Below, one piece after another: positions 1-9,579 of a DNA stretch of 64,000 bases (its first letter is position 1; each line of letters starts with the position of its first letter). This stretch comes from Microdochium bolleyi (Eukaryota > Ascomycota > Sordariomycetes > Xylariales > Microdochiaceae), in assembly GCA_001566295.1 (NCBI GenBank), contig KQ964257.1, positions 124,001 to 188,000 of the forward strand, read 5' to 3'. The translations under genes and the position numbers were made by a program. The notes under the pieces were generated by a model. That model had not been told where the DNA came from and searched no databases. It worked only from the letters and a program-made list of their open reading frames with translations.

Positions 1-542
1 TCGAGAACAATGTGAAACAATAAGCCGACGACTTCCTACCTTATGGACAGGAACGCCGGGACAGGGACGCCGGGCGAACCAAGCTACTGCGTAGAGCACA
101 AGGCACGAGATATTCAGCTCAACCACCGCCAGTCTCCATGCACTTTGACCCCTGGCCAACCTACTCCAGTGGGACACACCTTCGACCCCTGGCTAGCAAC
201 CTGCACGCAGCACACCAAAACGGCGACTAATGCAATCGATGATGGCTCGCTCACTGTTAGGCAGTTTGACAGATACGGGGTTGTGTCCGGACAACAGGAG
301 TCCACCGTCGCGCTCGCATCGCTCCCTGTCACATCCGCCGCACGCATCGTCAGTCTCCACATCACCAGGCAGCCGTCTTGAGTCCCAGTGACCTCGCGAA
401 AGAGCAGGGGTCGTGGAAGCCGAACCTCTTGATCCTGCATTGCGGATCCACATGTCAAATCCTTCTATGGACGGGGGCAACAGGAATATGGGCATTTATT
501 TCTTGGCCATGTTTTACGGAATTCTGTCTGATCCATCCGCGA
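1..542. other. Window edge, no gene recognised
   Basis: This is the stretch downstream of the lactonase gene's stop codon. Overlapping short frames occur on both strands, but none shows a recognisable domain or protein-like composition. It probably holds the 3' untranslated region of the lactonase gene plus intergenic DNA. A neighbouring gene may begin outside the window. Confidence 0.5.
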
Positions 543-1751
543 CTAAACCGGCAGCACAAACTGCGGGCCGCCGGTCGCCACGGTCGCGTCGGGCCAGGCG
601 ACGGCCTCGTACTTGAGGCTCGCAAAGGGCTTGTCGCTCAGCTTGCCCGACCCCGTGCAGCGCGCGAACGCCGCCACGGCGCTGTCGACGCTCGGATTGT
701 TCTCGGCGGGGCCCTGGTTGGCGACGAACATGACGCTGCCGTCGGCGCTGAAGCTGAAGTGCCGCGGGTACGAGCCGCCGCTGTGTACGAGCTGCTTGAA
801 GGCGAGCTTGCCGTCCTCCCCGACCTGGAAGTGCACGATGCTGTCGCCGGTCGGCAGGCCCGTGCGCCGGTTCGACGCGTAGATGTCCCTGCCATCGAGG
901 ACTTGCACCTCGCCCGCGGCGGCATCCTCCGGGCCGATCGGCTTCTCGCCGCCCTGGAGCGTGGTCTGGCGGTCCGCGAGCGTGAACTCGATGCCGGCGG
1001 ATGTGTACTTGAGGCTGTACAGGATGAGCTCGTTGCTGAGCTCGGTGACGACGACGTAGTGCGTGGCCTCCTTGCCGGTGCCTGCAGCGATGAACTTGCC
1101 GTGGCGGGGACCTGACTTGGTGCCGGTGCCCACAGGGGTGCCCAAGATCTCGTACTTGTCGGCCCGTGCGTCGACGAGCACGACCTGGTCGCCGCCGAGG
1201 TCTGTCACCGCGAAGAACTGGCCGGTCGGGTCGAGCTGCACGTCGTGCGCGCGGTGGAACTTCTGGTCAGGGCCGAGCGGGCCCTTGGTCTTGAGCGTCT
1301 TGATGAGCTTGAGGGTGCCGTCCTTGGCCGAGCTGTCCCAGACGTCGATGGAGCCGTCGGTGTACGAGCCGCCGAGCAGGCGGGTCTTGTCGGTGTTGAA
1401 GCACAGGCTGACCACGCCGGGGGCGCCGCTGGCCACGACCGGCTTGGCACCGGCCAGGATGGCCTTGTTGGCAAAGTCGAACGAGCGGGTGTCGTTGCCG
1501 TTCTCGTTGACGGCGTACAGCCGGTCGTTGGCGCCGTTGGGCACCATCCAGCTCGCGGCCGTGCCGGGCTCGGTGTAGTTGCTCGCCAGGGTGAACTTGG
1601 CCCCGTCAAAGTCGTACGTCAGGATCTGGCCGCCCGGGACAGCGACGAGGAGCTTCTGCGCCGATGCAGCGGCACGGGGCAGCGTGGCGGCCGAGGTGAG
1701 GGTGGCGGCCATGGCCACGATGGCGGCGGCCGTCTTTGTTGCGCGGAGCAT
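543..1751 (-). CDS. Secreted lactonase-type seven-bladed beta-propeller protein
   Basis: Single-exon 402-aa protein. Residues 1-21 form a signal peptide (short basic start, Ala-rich hydrophobic core, Ala at the cut), so it should enter the secretory pathway. The rest repeats a blade-like pattern (YAVNENG, GGSYTDGSIDVWD, RAHDVQLDPTGQFF, YASNRRTG, YPRHFSFSADGSVMFVANQ) typical of the 6-phosphogluconolactonase / carboxy-cis,cis-muconate cyclase family. Members hydrolyse sugar lactones or cyclise muconates. Fungal secreted members are mostly uncharacterised, so the substrate is unknown. The ATG at 1751 is followed directly by the signal peptide, and the length is normal for the family. About 1.5 kb without a gene separates it from the CRH gene on the same strand. 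Confidence 0.88.
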   Translation of the reverse strand: MLRATKTAAAIVAMAATLTSAATLPRAAASAQKLLVAVPGGQILTYDFDGAKFTLASNYTEPGTAASWMVPNGANDRLYAVNENGNDTRSFDFANKAILAGAKPVVASGAPGVVSLCFNTDKTRLLGGSYTDGSIDVWDSSAKDGTLKLIKTLKTKGPLGPDQKFHRAHDVQLDPTGQFFAVTDLGGDQVVLVDARADKYEILGTPVGTGTKSGPRHGKFIAAGTGKEATHYVVVTELSNELILYSLKYTSAGIEFTLADRQTTLQGGEKPIGPEDAAAGEVQVLDGRDIYASNRRTGLPTGDSIVHFQVGEDGKLAFKQLVHSGGSYPRHFSFSADGSVMFVANQGPAENNPSVDSAVAAFARCTGSGKLSDKPFASLKYEAVAWPDATVATGGPQFVLPV

Positions 1752-3233
1752 GGTGACGGGTGAACGAAGGTACGCGTAGGTAAGTGTGCGTGTCTTTGAA
1801 TGTCTAAAACTCGCGGTGAGTCTTATGTAAGCGAATGGTCAGTAAAGATTCACTGTCGGCGAGGTTCTTGTAGATATGCTCACAAGACTGCTGCTGAATG
1901 AACGTGGCCGGGGTGCTCTTATGCGATTGCAGATCGGCGCAGCACAAAGGGACTGCCGAGCTGTTTGTCGACGGCGTTGTGCTGTGATTGAATGACCAGA
2001 GGCGGAGACAAAGGCGTCGCTCGCAAAACCACAACGCGAGACAAAGAGAGTCGTGGATGGGAGAAGGAAAGAGGACGAGCGGGGGATGGAACTCTGAGAA
2101 GAACCAAAAACGCGGTAGGCAATGCTGATCTTATATGCCCCAGCGTCAACCGGGCGAGGCTGTGAGGGATCGTCATTGTCGAGCAAACAATCTAACTGGA
2201 TCTCCAATCCTCCAGAGAGTTCAGACGACCCCTGCTCGTCATGCCACTTCAGACTCGGACTTTTCATACGGTAGGCCCATACAGGCATCCATTCCCAAAG
2301 CCAACAGCATGCAAGGCACATACATACATGCAGACCAACAGAGGAACCCGAGACCAAGTGCCATCCAACCAATCTCTGTCGGCGGCGCGACCAACACCGG
2401 CAGTGCAGCGGAGGCTCAGCCTACTGCAGTCAGCCGTGGTAACAGCGGCACCTCCCAGCCAGCCAACTGCTGCTGCAACCCAACTGTTTCATGCGGGATT
2501 GGTTACGGGGGGGTTTTGTTTCCTGCCGTCCCGCCAGCAATCCTTCGCCCGCTGTCGAATGTTTGTGCTATAGCACTCTATCCTCCTTCGCTCCCCATAC
2601 GGAGACTTTACTTGAACCAGAACCAGGAAGGCGTGTGTGCTCACATGTGTCCCTTCCCCGCATCCGTTGTGCCACCTACAGTCAGTATTGCATGCTCACA
2701 GAGGATGCTTACCGGCCATGGAGGATGGGGGCGCAAGCCAGCCGCCGACCCTGCAGCTCGTCCCAGATTCTAAGTTTAGCCCGGTGCGTCAGGGGCATTG
2801 CAGTGCCCCTTGTGTTGGCCTGCTTCCGAAGAGGGGCCCGGGCGCCGCCTCTCCCGCGGCTCTGGGCATGTAGCTCTTACACAGCCCGCCATCGCAACGT
2901 CGAATGCTGACAGGCTTGACATGCTCGTATGGACACTACGCTACCGCCAAGTCACTTCAGAGGCGGAACAGCACTGGGAGAGTACGACTCGACTTCAGAT
3001 CCCACTCCCAACGAACGACACGTTATTATGATATTAAGTATGTGTGATTGCTCAGCTGCGGTCAAAAGGAATGTCTCTGCAGGCCGGTAAAATCATAACA
3101 GTAAAATCCAAAATCCCAAAAGTGCACTACGCTGCTTTCCCATGCTGTCCAAAGTCGTGCCGGTTTTAATATTCTCATCTGTTGTAAGCAAGCCACTATG
3201 TACTACGAAGAGCCCCCCGAGTCTGCCGACCGT
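1752..3233. other. Intergenic: upstream of the lactonase gene, downstream of the CRH gene
   Basis: About 1.5 kb with only short, low-quality open frames. It should contain the promoter and leader of the lactonase gene at the left end and the 3' untranslated region of the CRH gene at the right end. I see no tRNA, repeat array or further coding signal. Confidence 0.5.
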
Positions 3234-4663
3234 CTACAGAAGCAGAGCTGCCGACAGGGCGAGGATAGCGCCAAACATGCTGGCGCCCACAATCACGTCC
3301 TGCTTGGAGGCGCCGCTTGTGCCGGAAGAGCTGCCGCCACCCGCCGCAGCGGCCTGGCAGTCCTGCGTAAAGCCTGTCGCGGTGCACTTGGGGGCGACGT
3401 CAGTGCCGGCAGGGTTGCCAGCGCTGCCGCCGCTGGTGCCGGTGCCACCGTTGTTGACGGGGGGCGCCTGGCCGTTGGTGCCGGGGCCGCCACCGCTGAG
3501 GCCGGGGATCAGCTCCTGCGTCGGGTTGTTGGAGCCGGTGCCTGAGTCAGGGTAGTTGAGGTCCATGTCGAGACCGGTGGCCAGGAGAGACTTGATGATG
3601 GTGTTCTTGTCGCCGTCCACGACGGTGTCCTCGGTGGACTTGATGTCCTTGAACGTGTAGCTCTTGCCCTTGTTGGTGCCCGGGGGGCTATTGGCGCCGA
3701 AGCACTCGATGGAGATCTCGCCGACCGACGCGTAGTAGTAGCCGTTCTCCTTGATGAAGTCGCTGTCCCACTGGATGGCGCCACCGGCCCAGGCGACGGT
3801 GCCCGCGGCGTTGGTGTCGGCACCACCGGGCCACAGAGACAGCTGCACACGGGACGGCGTCTGGGGGAAGTCGTAGCGGTTCGCCGTCTTGTTCCAGGTG
3901 TCCTTCTTGTTGACGCTACGGCCGACCTTGCCGTCGACGAGCCACTCAATCTTGTCGGGGGTCCAGTTGATCTCGTAGTCGTGCCAGTTCTGGTTGATGT
4001 TGGAGGCGCCCGTGATGTTGCCAGAGTGGGTGTAGTCGGGAATGCCCTGGTAGTAGTAATTTGTCTGCGAGGTGGTGAGGTCGGTGCCAACCCACTCGTA
4101 GTCGATCTCGTCCTTGACATCACTCATGAGGATGAAGGCGGTGACGACACCGGCACCGATGCCCGTCTTCATGCGGGCCTTGACGCGTCCGTACCACATG
4201 TAGACGGTGGAGGCGAGGACGGTGCCGACGCTGCGGGGCGGCATGGTGAGGAGAGTGTGGCCGTTGTAGGCAATGGGGGAGCCCTGGGCGACCCAGTCGG
4301 CCTTGGAGGCGTCGCCGAGGTACTTTGAGACGTCGACAATGCGGTCGGTGGAGCTCATGTCCATCTTGCGGTTCTGGCAGACGGGCGCGGGCACGCACGA
4401 GTCGAGGGAGAAGGACATGCGGGGGTCGCAGCCGCCGAGGCAGTAGGCGCCGGCACCGCAGGAGCCATATTCTGTGGTACAGATGTTGTCGTTAGACGCA
4501 GGTGCAGAGGAGATGGTACGGGTGGTGCTGTCGACTTACGGGAGCAGCAGGGCGCCGACTTGGGGCACTTCTGGGTAAGGGAGCACTTGGGTGCGGTGTC
4601 GACGGCCGAGACAGCGGCGGCTCCCAGCAGGGCGGCGCCCAGCAGGGAGAGGGACGGCAGCAT
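3234..4663 (-). CDS. CRH/UTR2-type GH16 cell-wall transglycosylase, GPI-anchored
   Basis: Two exons on the minus strand: 4663-4540 and 4471-3234, joined across a 68-nt intron (GTAAGT...CACAG), giving 453 aa. Residues 1-20 or so are a signal peptide. A Cys-rich segment follows (CPKSAPCC, split codon at the splice, then SQYGSCGAGAYCLGGCDP), as in filamentous-fungal CRH enzymes. The GH16 catalytic motif is DEIDYEWVGTD, with Glu163 as likely nucleophile and Glu167 as acid/base. The C-terminus is a Gly/Ser/Thr-rich stalk ending in a hydrophobic tail (GASMFGAILALSAALLL), a GPI-attachment signal. CRH enzymes cross-link chitin to beta-1,6- or beta-1,3-glucan at the cell surface. Splice phase and conserved residues across the junction support the model strongly. 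Confidence 0.93.
4472..4539 (-). other. Intron of the CRH-type gene
   Basis: 68-nt intron. On the minus strand it begins GTAAGTCGAC and ends CTGTACCACAG. Removing it fuses the signal-peptide exon to the catalytic exon in phase 1 and restores the conserved CCSQYGSCG cysteine cluster. Confidence 0.9.
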
Positions 4664-6191
4664 CGTGGATGTCGTGTCACACACACGCTGTGGATGAGGG
4701 CGTGGGTTTCAGACAGAAGGACGAAAAATGGCGCGCGGGGAGAGAAAAGAACCAGGATCTGTCCGTCGGGCGGGTGCAGAAGAAGACGACCTGCACAGCG
4801 AAGAGCAAGCCGGTGGTGGGATGAACGAGTGACGGGTCGGATGGGCGGGCCAGGCGACGATGGTGAGGATTGTTGTTGATGGAAGGATTGGCGACGGGGA
4901 GGCAGAGAATGGAGGTGGCCAAGCCAAGGCCGGGAAGGAGCGACTCCGAGCGAGCAACAGACCCAACGAGCCTGGCTGCTCGGCACCAACACACCCAGGC
5001 CTGACGGTGGAGAGGATCGGCCCACCAGCCAATCAGGTCCTCGTCGCTGGTGAAAAGGGGCGAGGGGCTCGTAATGAGCACCCGCTACGCCCGATCGGGC
5101 ATGGGATCGTACGCAGTGTGCATTCTCGGGCCAGGGATCGTGCCTTCCAGTTCATGCTGGACGCGTGCTGCGTAGTCCCGGGTGAAGACATGAGAGCAGT
5201 GCGCCAACCTGGCGCAGAAGCACGCACGACCCGAGCCTCGTTAAAGCAGGGCCTCAAGCGATGTTCGCCTCTGGCCGCAACTCCATGTCGAAGCGCGATC
5301 GTCCGGCGATTCCAAGGTCTGTCGCAAAGCTTGGCCTTGGCCTCACCCCTGTTGTCCTGCTGTCCGGGGTCGTGACATGGCAGCCCTGAACCAGGGCCAT
5401 TCCACAGTCACCACTCGGCTCCAACCTGGTGCTGACGTCTCGCAGGCTTCCCCGGGGCGACGCCGGTGCCACCCGAGCACCCCTTGGCCGAAGCACTCCT
5501 TGGCACTTCGGCCGGCGTGCCGGGACGCGGGACTTTGGCCCTTCAAGTACGGATTGGTCGTGACCCAAATGCCACGGACAGACGCAAACTCGAAAGCCTA
5601 ATCTCCCTTCTGGAAATACAAGACACGCGGGGGTCGCCGTCTTATCGAGTATGCCCAGCTGGTGCTCCGACTCAACGGCCGAAGCCGGTTCCCTGCCCAG
5701 ACCTCGCCCGAGACACTTCGCCATAACCGGCCGCAGCACGCACAGCGCTTGCTGCTTGCGAGCTCGAGCATGCATGCGGAAAGCCGCGTCCTATCAGCGG
5801 TAGAAGTTGTCATGACGCGGGCGTCGCCATGGCTAAACAAGGAAGGCCCGAGTTGATTCTTCCGCCGCGTCATCGCAGACGCCGAGACGGAAAACAATCA
5901 TGTTGCGGTCTGCACTTGTGCAGCTCCGTCCGAAGTATCCTGCACACTGGTCTCGCGCACGTGTCACCCTCACGTCAGATGCTCGACGCTCGGCCAGATG
6001 CGGTGCCTCCAAAGTCTAATATGACTCTCGCGCCAGGAACACAGCTATCTGGCTGCTTCCGCTTGGCTGCACTCTGAAAGCAGGCATTATGCCAGATGCT
6101 GCGTGCCCCCAGTCTGTCATATAAAGCCTATGCGTGCCGATACATCTCAAACAGCCATGACAGGCTTGTTGCTCCCAGAAACGCAGTAGCC
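4664..6191. other. Divergent intergenic region, CRH (-) / Nudix-like gene (+)
   Basis: About 1.5 kb between two divergently transcribed genes, so it should carry both promoters. Short open frames occur on both strands, but none has a recognisable domain. No RNA gene or repeat array was seen. Confidence 0.5.
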
Positions 6192-7751
6192 ATGGCCAGA
6201 GCCGTGCTGACACCGACCGACAAGGCCGTTCTGGCCATGACCAGCACCGAGTACCTCACCCTGCTGGGCCCCGAGGACGCCGACGGAGCGCTGTCGACAA
6301 TCTGCTCCCCGGTCTCGGCGACGTCTACCTTCTCGTCAATCTGGTCATCCCGGAGACCATCCTCCGCGTCCGACGTGTCCAGAGCCACCGATCACGGCGA
6401 CGAGTGCGGCCACGGGGACGAGGACGCAGAACACGCCAAGGAGCGGCAATCACCACCTCCTGCACGCTCTGGTCCGAGAGAGAGGACCCCAGAGGCCCTC
6501 GCAGTAGGAGCCTGTATCGTCCGCAGAGACCCGGCAAGCTCGGAACTGGGTGTGGTCCTGTCCTGCCCGCCCTGTGAAGTGCAGCAACACAAACAAGGTG
6601 GCCGCGGGGAGTCTACATACCACCAGCACCTGACGCCAGGGCTCTGGCATCTGCCGCAGAGCAGCGTCCAAGTCGAAGACTACTCCATCTCGGCGGCGCT
6701 CGCACGCACAGTGCACGAGCAGACCGGCCTGTCAGTGACCAGAGTCGTAGGCACGCTGGACGACACGAGGCATCACCTCCACCACCAGCGAGACATCCGG
6801 GCTCTGTCTCTGAAGACGACGGGCAAGACAGCCCGATCGGGAGGCAGCGACGTGTCGGCCGAACAAGACGCGGCGGACAATCGCGGTCTCGGCATACCAG
6901 GCCTGGACGAGCTGATGAAGATGATCGACCTGAGCTGCGCCGGCGCGGCCGCGTCCTTCGCCGCGGCCCACGCAGCGCGGAGAAGCCGCAATGTGTCCCG
7001 CGCGACGGTCACCGACTGCTGCCACGTCTGCGACCTCGCATCGCCGGTGACACCAAGCGACCACGGCTCGCTGCGGAGGCTGCAGCAGCACGCCGGGCGG
7101 CGGCGGCGGCGCACCCTCAAAAGGCGCGCGAGCCGTGCCGCTGCGTACGACGAGCGCTCTGACTCGTGCTCATCGCCGAGTGCCGGCGGCTACGAGTCGA
7201 ACTCGGACGAGTCGACATGTCGGTTGCTCCACGGGGCGCAGCCACCCCTCTCGCTCGAGACCACGGCGCCGCAGAAGAGACACCGAGCAGGCAGCAGATC
7301 GGCCAGCCAGGAGCACCCCTCCGTCAGCTACGTCCCGCTCGCACAGGAAGCCGCCGCCGCCGGAGAGGAGCAAGGGGCCGCCAGTGGCGCAGCCAGGCCC
7401 GCGACGCTCGAGAGCGACAGCGAGTCCAGCTCCGCGAGCTACGACAGCCTTGGCGACGTCAAGACCTACCGCGAGTGTCTGCAGCTCAATTACATTGTCC
7501 TCGTCGACGGCACCAGCGACCCGGCCGAGGCCACCATCGTCACGGAGGCGGACGTCGACGAGTGCCGCATGTCGCCCCAGACGCGGGATCTCGTGCGGCA
7601 AGCGTTCCGCTGGGTCAAGGACCACTACTCCAGCAGCAGCGGCCAGGCGGCGGACGCCAGAGATCATGTGGCCGCCGAGGACACGGACGAGGATCTAGAC
7701 ATGCCTGCGCCCCTCGCTGCAAGGAAGGCACTGTCTTTGGAGACGGCATAG
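6192..7751 (+). CDS. Degenerate Nudix-like protein with a ~240-residue insertion
   Basis: Single-exon 519-aa protein. The chosen ATG (6192) has purines nearby and precedes a plausible N-terminus; an open frame extends upstream. Residues 103-190 resemble the first half of a Nudix fold (VGACIVRRD, then LTPGLWHLP and a helix ending HEQTGL). The second half appears to resume at about 425-475 (TYRECLQLNYIVLVDG ... MSPQTRDLVRQAFRWV). In between lie about 240 low-complexity residues, including an Arg/Lys cluster (about 303-315, a possible nuclear localisation signal) and Ser/Glu-rich stretches. The Nudix box REUXEE reads RTVHEQ (172-177), so two of the usual metal-binding glutamates and the LPGG glycines are missing. 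Hydrolase activity is therefore doubtful. Function unknown; a binding or scaffolding role is inference. Confidence 0.72.
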   Translation: MARAVLTPTDKAVLAMTSTEYLTLLGPEDADGALSTICSPVSATSTFSSIWSSRRPSSASDVSRATDHGDECGHGDEDAEHAKERQSPPPARSGPRERTPEALAVGACIVRRDPASSELGVVLSCPPCEVQQHKQGGRGESTYHQHLTPGLWHLPQSSVQVEDYSISAALARTVHEQTGLSVTRVVGTLDDTRHHLHHQRDIRALSLKTTGKTARSGGSDVSAEQDAADNRGLGIPGLDELMKMIDLSCAGAAASFAAAHAARRSRNVSRATVTDCCHVCDLASPVTPSDHGSLRRLQQHAGRRRRRTLKRRASRAAAYDERSDSCSSPSAGGYESNSDESTCRLLHGAQPPLSLETTAPQKRHRAGSRSASQEHPSVSYVPLAQEAAAAGEEQGAASGAARPATLESDSESSSASYDSLGDVKTYRECLQLNYIVLVDGTSDPAEATIVTEADVDECRMSPQTRDLVRQAFRWVKDHYSSSSGQAADARDHVAAEDTDEDLDMPAPLAARKALSLETA

Positions 7752-8027
7752 TTGGGGAACAGACACGCAGGCCCAGAAAAACCGTCGTCATAAAAATTAA
7801 TCGAGTAGTCAAGCGTGTTAAAGCCATAGCCACAGCTCGCAGCGAGGTGCCTCCTGACACATTGTAGCAAAAACGTAGCTCATGGATATCTCGAAGAATG
7901 AAAGAATGCCCCGTCCGCCGCCCAAGTGATGCCCCCACAAACCGGAGTATCCCATCACCATCAAATACGACCCTCACGACGGCTAGTCGTTGACATGAGC
8001 ATAGAAGCCACGCTGGCTCTTGTGTAC

Positions 8028-9579
8028 CTAGCGGCCCTTGCTTGGGAAGAGCTCAGGGAAGTGCTCCTTGGCGTACTGTTCGCAAGCCTGAAGTCTTGGG
8101 TCAGCACAAATCACGACTCCAGTCTCGCCATCGCCACCAAACGTACCTTTGCAGGCTTGCCAACCTTCTGGCCGATCGTCTTCCACTTGTTGTTCTCGTA
8201 ATCCTTGATCGCGTTCATGAGTGCCTGGCTCTCGTCCTCGGCAAACTCGGCATAGTGCATGTCCTTGTACCAGTGCTTCTTGACGCTGCCTTCCGTCCTC
8301 GTGGGGAATGTCTACGATCATGGTCAGATTGTTTTTGTCTTGCACGCCACAACGGTGATCAGTCTCACCTTGGCAATCTCTGCCCAGCTGTTGCCGGCAT
8401 CTCTCATCTGCTTCAGCCGGAGCTCTTCCGCCGGCGTCCAGGGCGTATTCGTCCTGCTCTTCTTGGCTGGGGGTGGCGTCGCGATCTGTGAGGCATCGAC
8501 CTCGCCCATGGCGGCCACTGGAGGCGCGAGTGGGGCGGCCTGCGGCGGAGGCGCAGCAACAGGCGCTGGTGCGGGAGGCACTGGCGTGTTGGATGCCGAC
8601 ATTGGAGCCGTCGCCGCTGTGGGAGCGCCGGCGGGGGCTACAGGGGCTGCGTTGACAGGCTGTGCCGGCGGGGGCTGCAGCTGCTGCTGCTGAGGCGGTG
8701 GTTGCTGCTGTTGTTGTTGTTGCTGGGGCGGCGGCTGCTGCGGCTGCTGTTGAGGAGCTGGCCTCTTACGGCCTCTCGGCGGTGCGGGAGCTGGCGCCTG
8801 CGTTGGCGTGCCTTGTTTCTGTGCTGGGGTCACCGCCGGTGCCTGAACGGGTGTGCCGTGGTGTGACTGCGGCTGGTGGTGTTGCTGCTGAGCATGCTGC
8901 TGCTGATGGTGCTGCTGCTGTTGCTGCTGCGGATGGTGCTGTGGTTGTTGTTGTTGCTGCTGCTGTTGCGGGTGCTGGGCATGGCCTGGGTGGCGCTGCT
9001 GCTGCTGAGCATGCTGCTGATTAGGAGAGCCCTGGGCCGGCGCAGCGTAGCCGGTGAAGTCGGGCCGGCGAGACATATCGGCCGGCTGGTAGTTGTGCGT
9101 TGCGCTGTGTGGGCAGACGAGGTCAGCACGCTTGTGCATTCAGCAATAACGACATGGTGACATCTCAGCTCCGGTGAAGCCTGTCGGGTGACGTGAAGTC
9201 GACAACAGCTACAATGACGTGCGGGGGAAGGAGAGTGGAGAACAGGTTGTCGCTCGAGTGTCCGTGCCTGGCAAGAGACAGCATCTGCTTCCGAGCAAGG
9301 AAGAGGAGGGCGAGTGGGAGTGTGCGAGTCACCGCATCGCCAGCCTCGAAGCAGGCGACATGGGTAGCCAAGCTGGGTGCAGCACACGGTCGAGCTCGTC
9401 GCCTGTGGCCATTGTCGTATGCAGCTGTATACGAGAAGGGAGATATGGGGTGGATGGGGAAGGGGGCTAGCAGTACACAAGGACTCCGGAAGTACTTACT
9501 GCATCTCGGGGTTCGCATGCTGCGCCTGGTTCGAGTACAGGTACTCGGGCGGTACGGGGCCGACTTGCCACTGCTCCAT
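8028..9579 (-). CDS. Gln/His-rich protein with C-terminal SANT/Myb-like domain
   Basis: Four exons on the minus strand: 9579-9500, 9104-8369, 8311-8147 and 8087-8028, total 346 aa. Introns are 395, 57 and 59 nt (GTAAGT..CACAG, GTGAGA..CGTAG, GTACGT..TTCAG) and all phases agree. The small first exon begins MEQWQVGPVPPEYLYS. The middle is dominated by poly-Gln/His and Pro/Ala runs. The C-terminus (about 247-346) holds a Trp-containing SANT/Myb-like helix set (PWTPAEELRLKQMRDAGNSW), a linker, and a second unit (NNKWKTIGQKVGKPAKACEQY). It is probably a nuclear DNA-binding or chromatin protein. The first exon is inferred from splice signals and reading sense; an internal start at 9076 would give a shorter form. 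Confidence 0.82.
8690..9012 (-). repeat. CAG/CAC-rich low-complexity tract coding poly-Gln/His
   Basis: Imperfect trinucleotide repeats (CTG, TTG and GTG on the plus strand) inside the SANT/Myb-like gene encode several Gln runs of up to about eight residues mixed with His and Pro. The codons are mixed CAG/CAA/CAC/CAT, so the tract is interrupted and probably more stable than a pure repeat. Confidence 0.85.

Noticed and set aside
378..1115. 245-codon plus-strand frame over the lactonase gene
   Set aside because: Starts at TTG and runs antisense to the clearly assigned beta-propeller gene.
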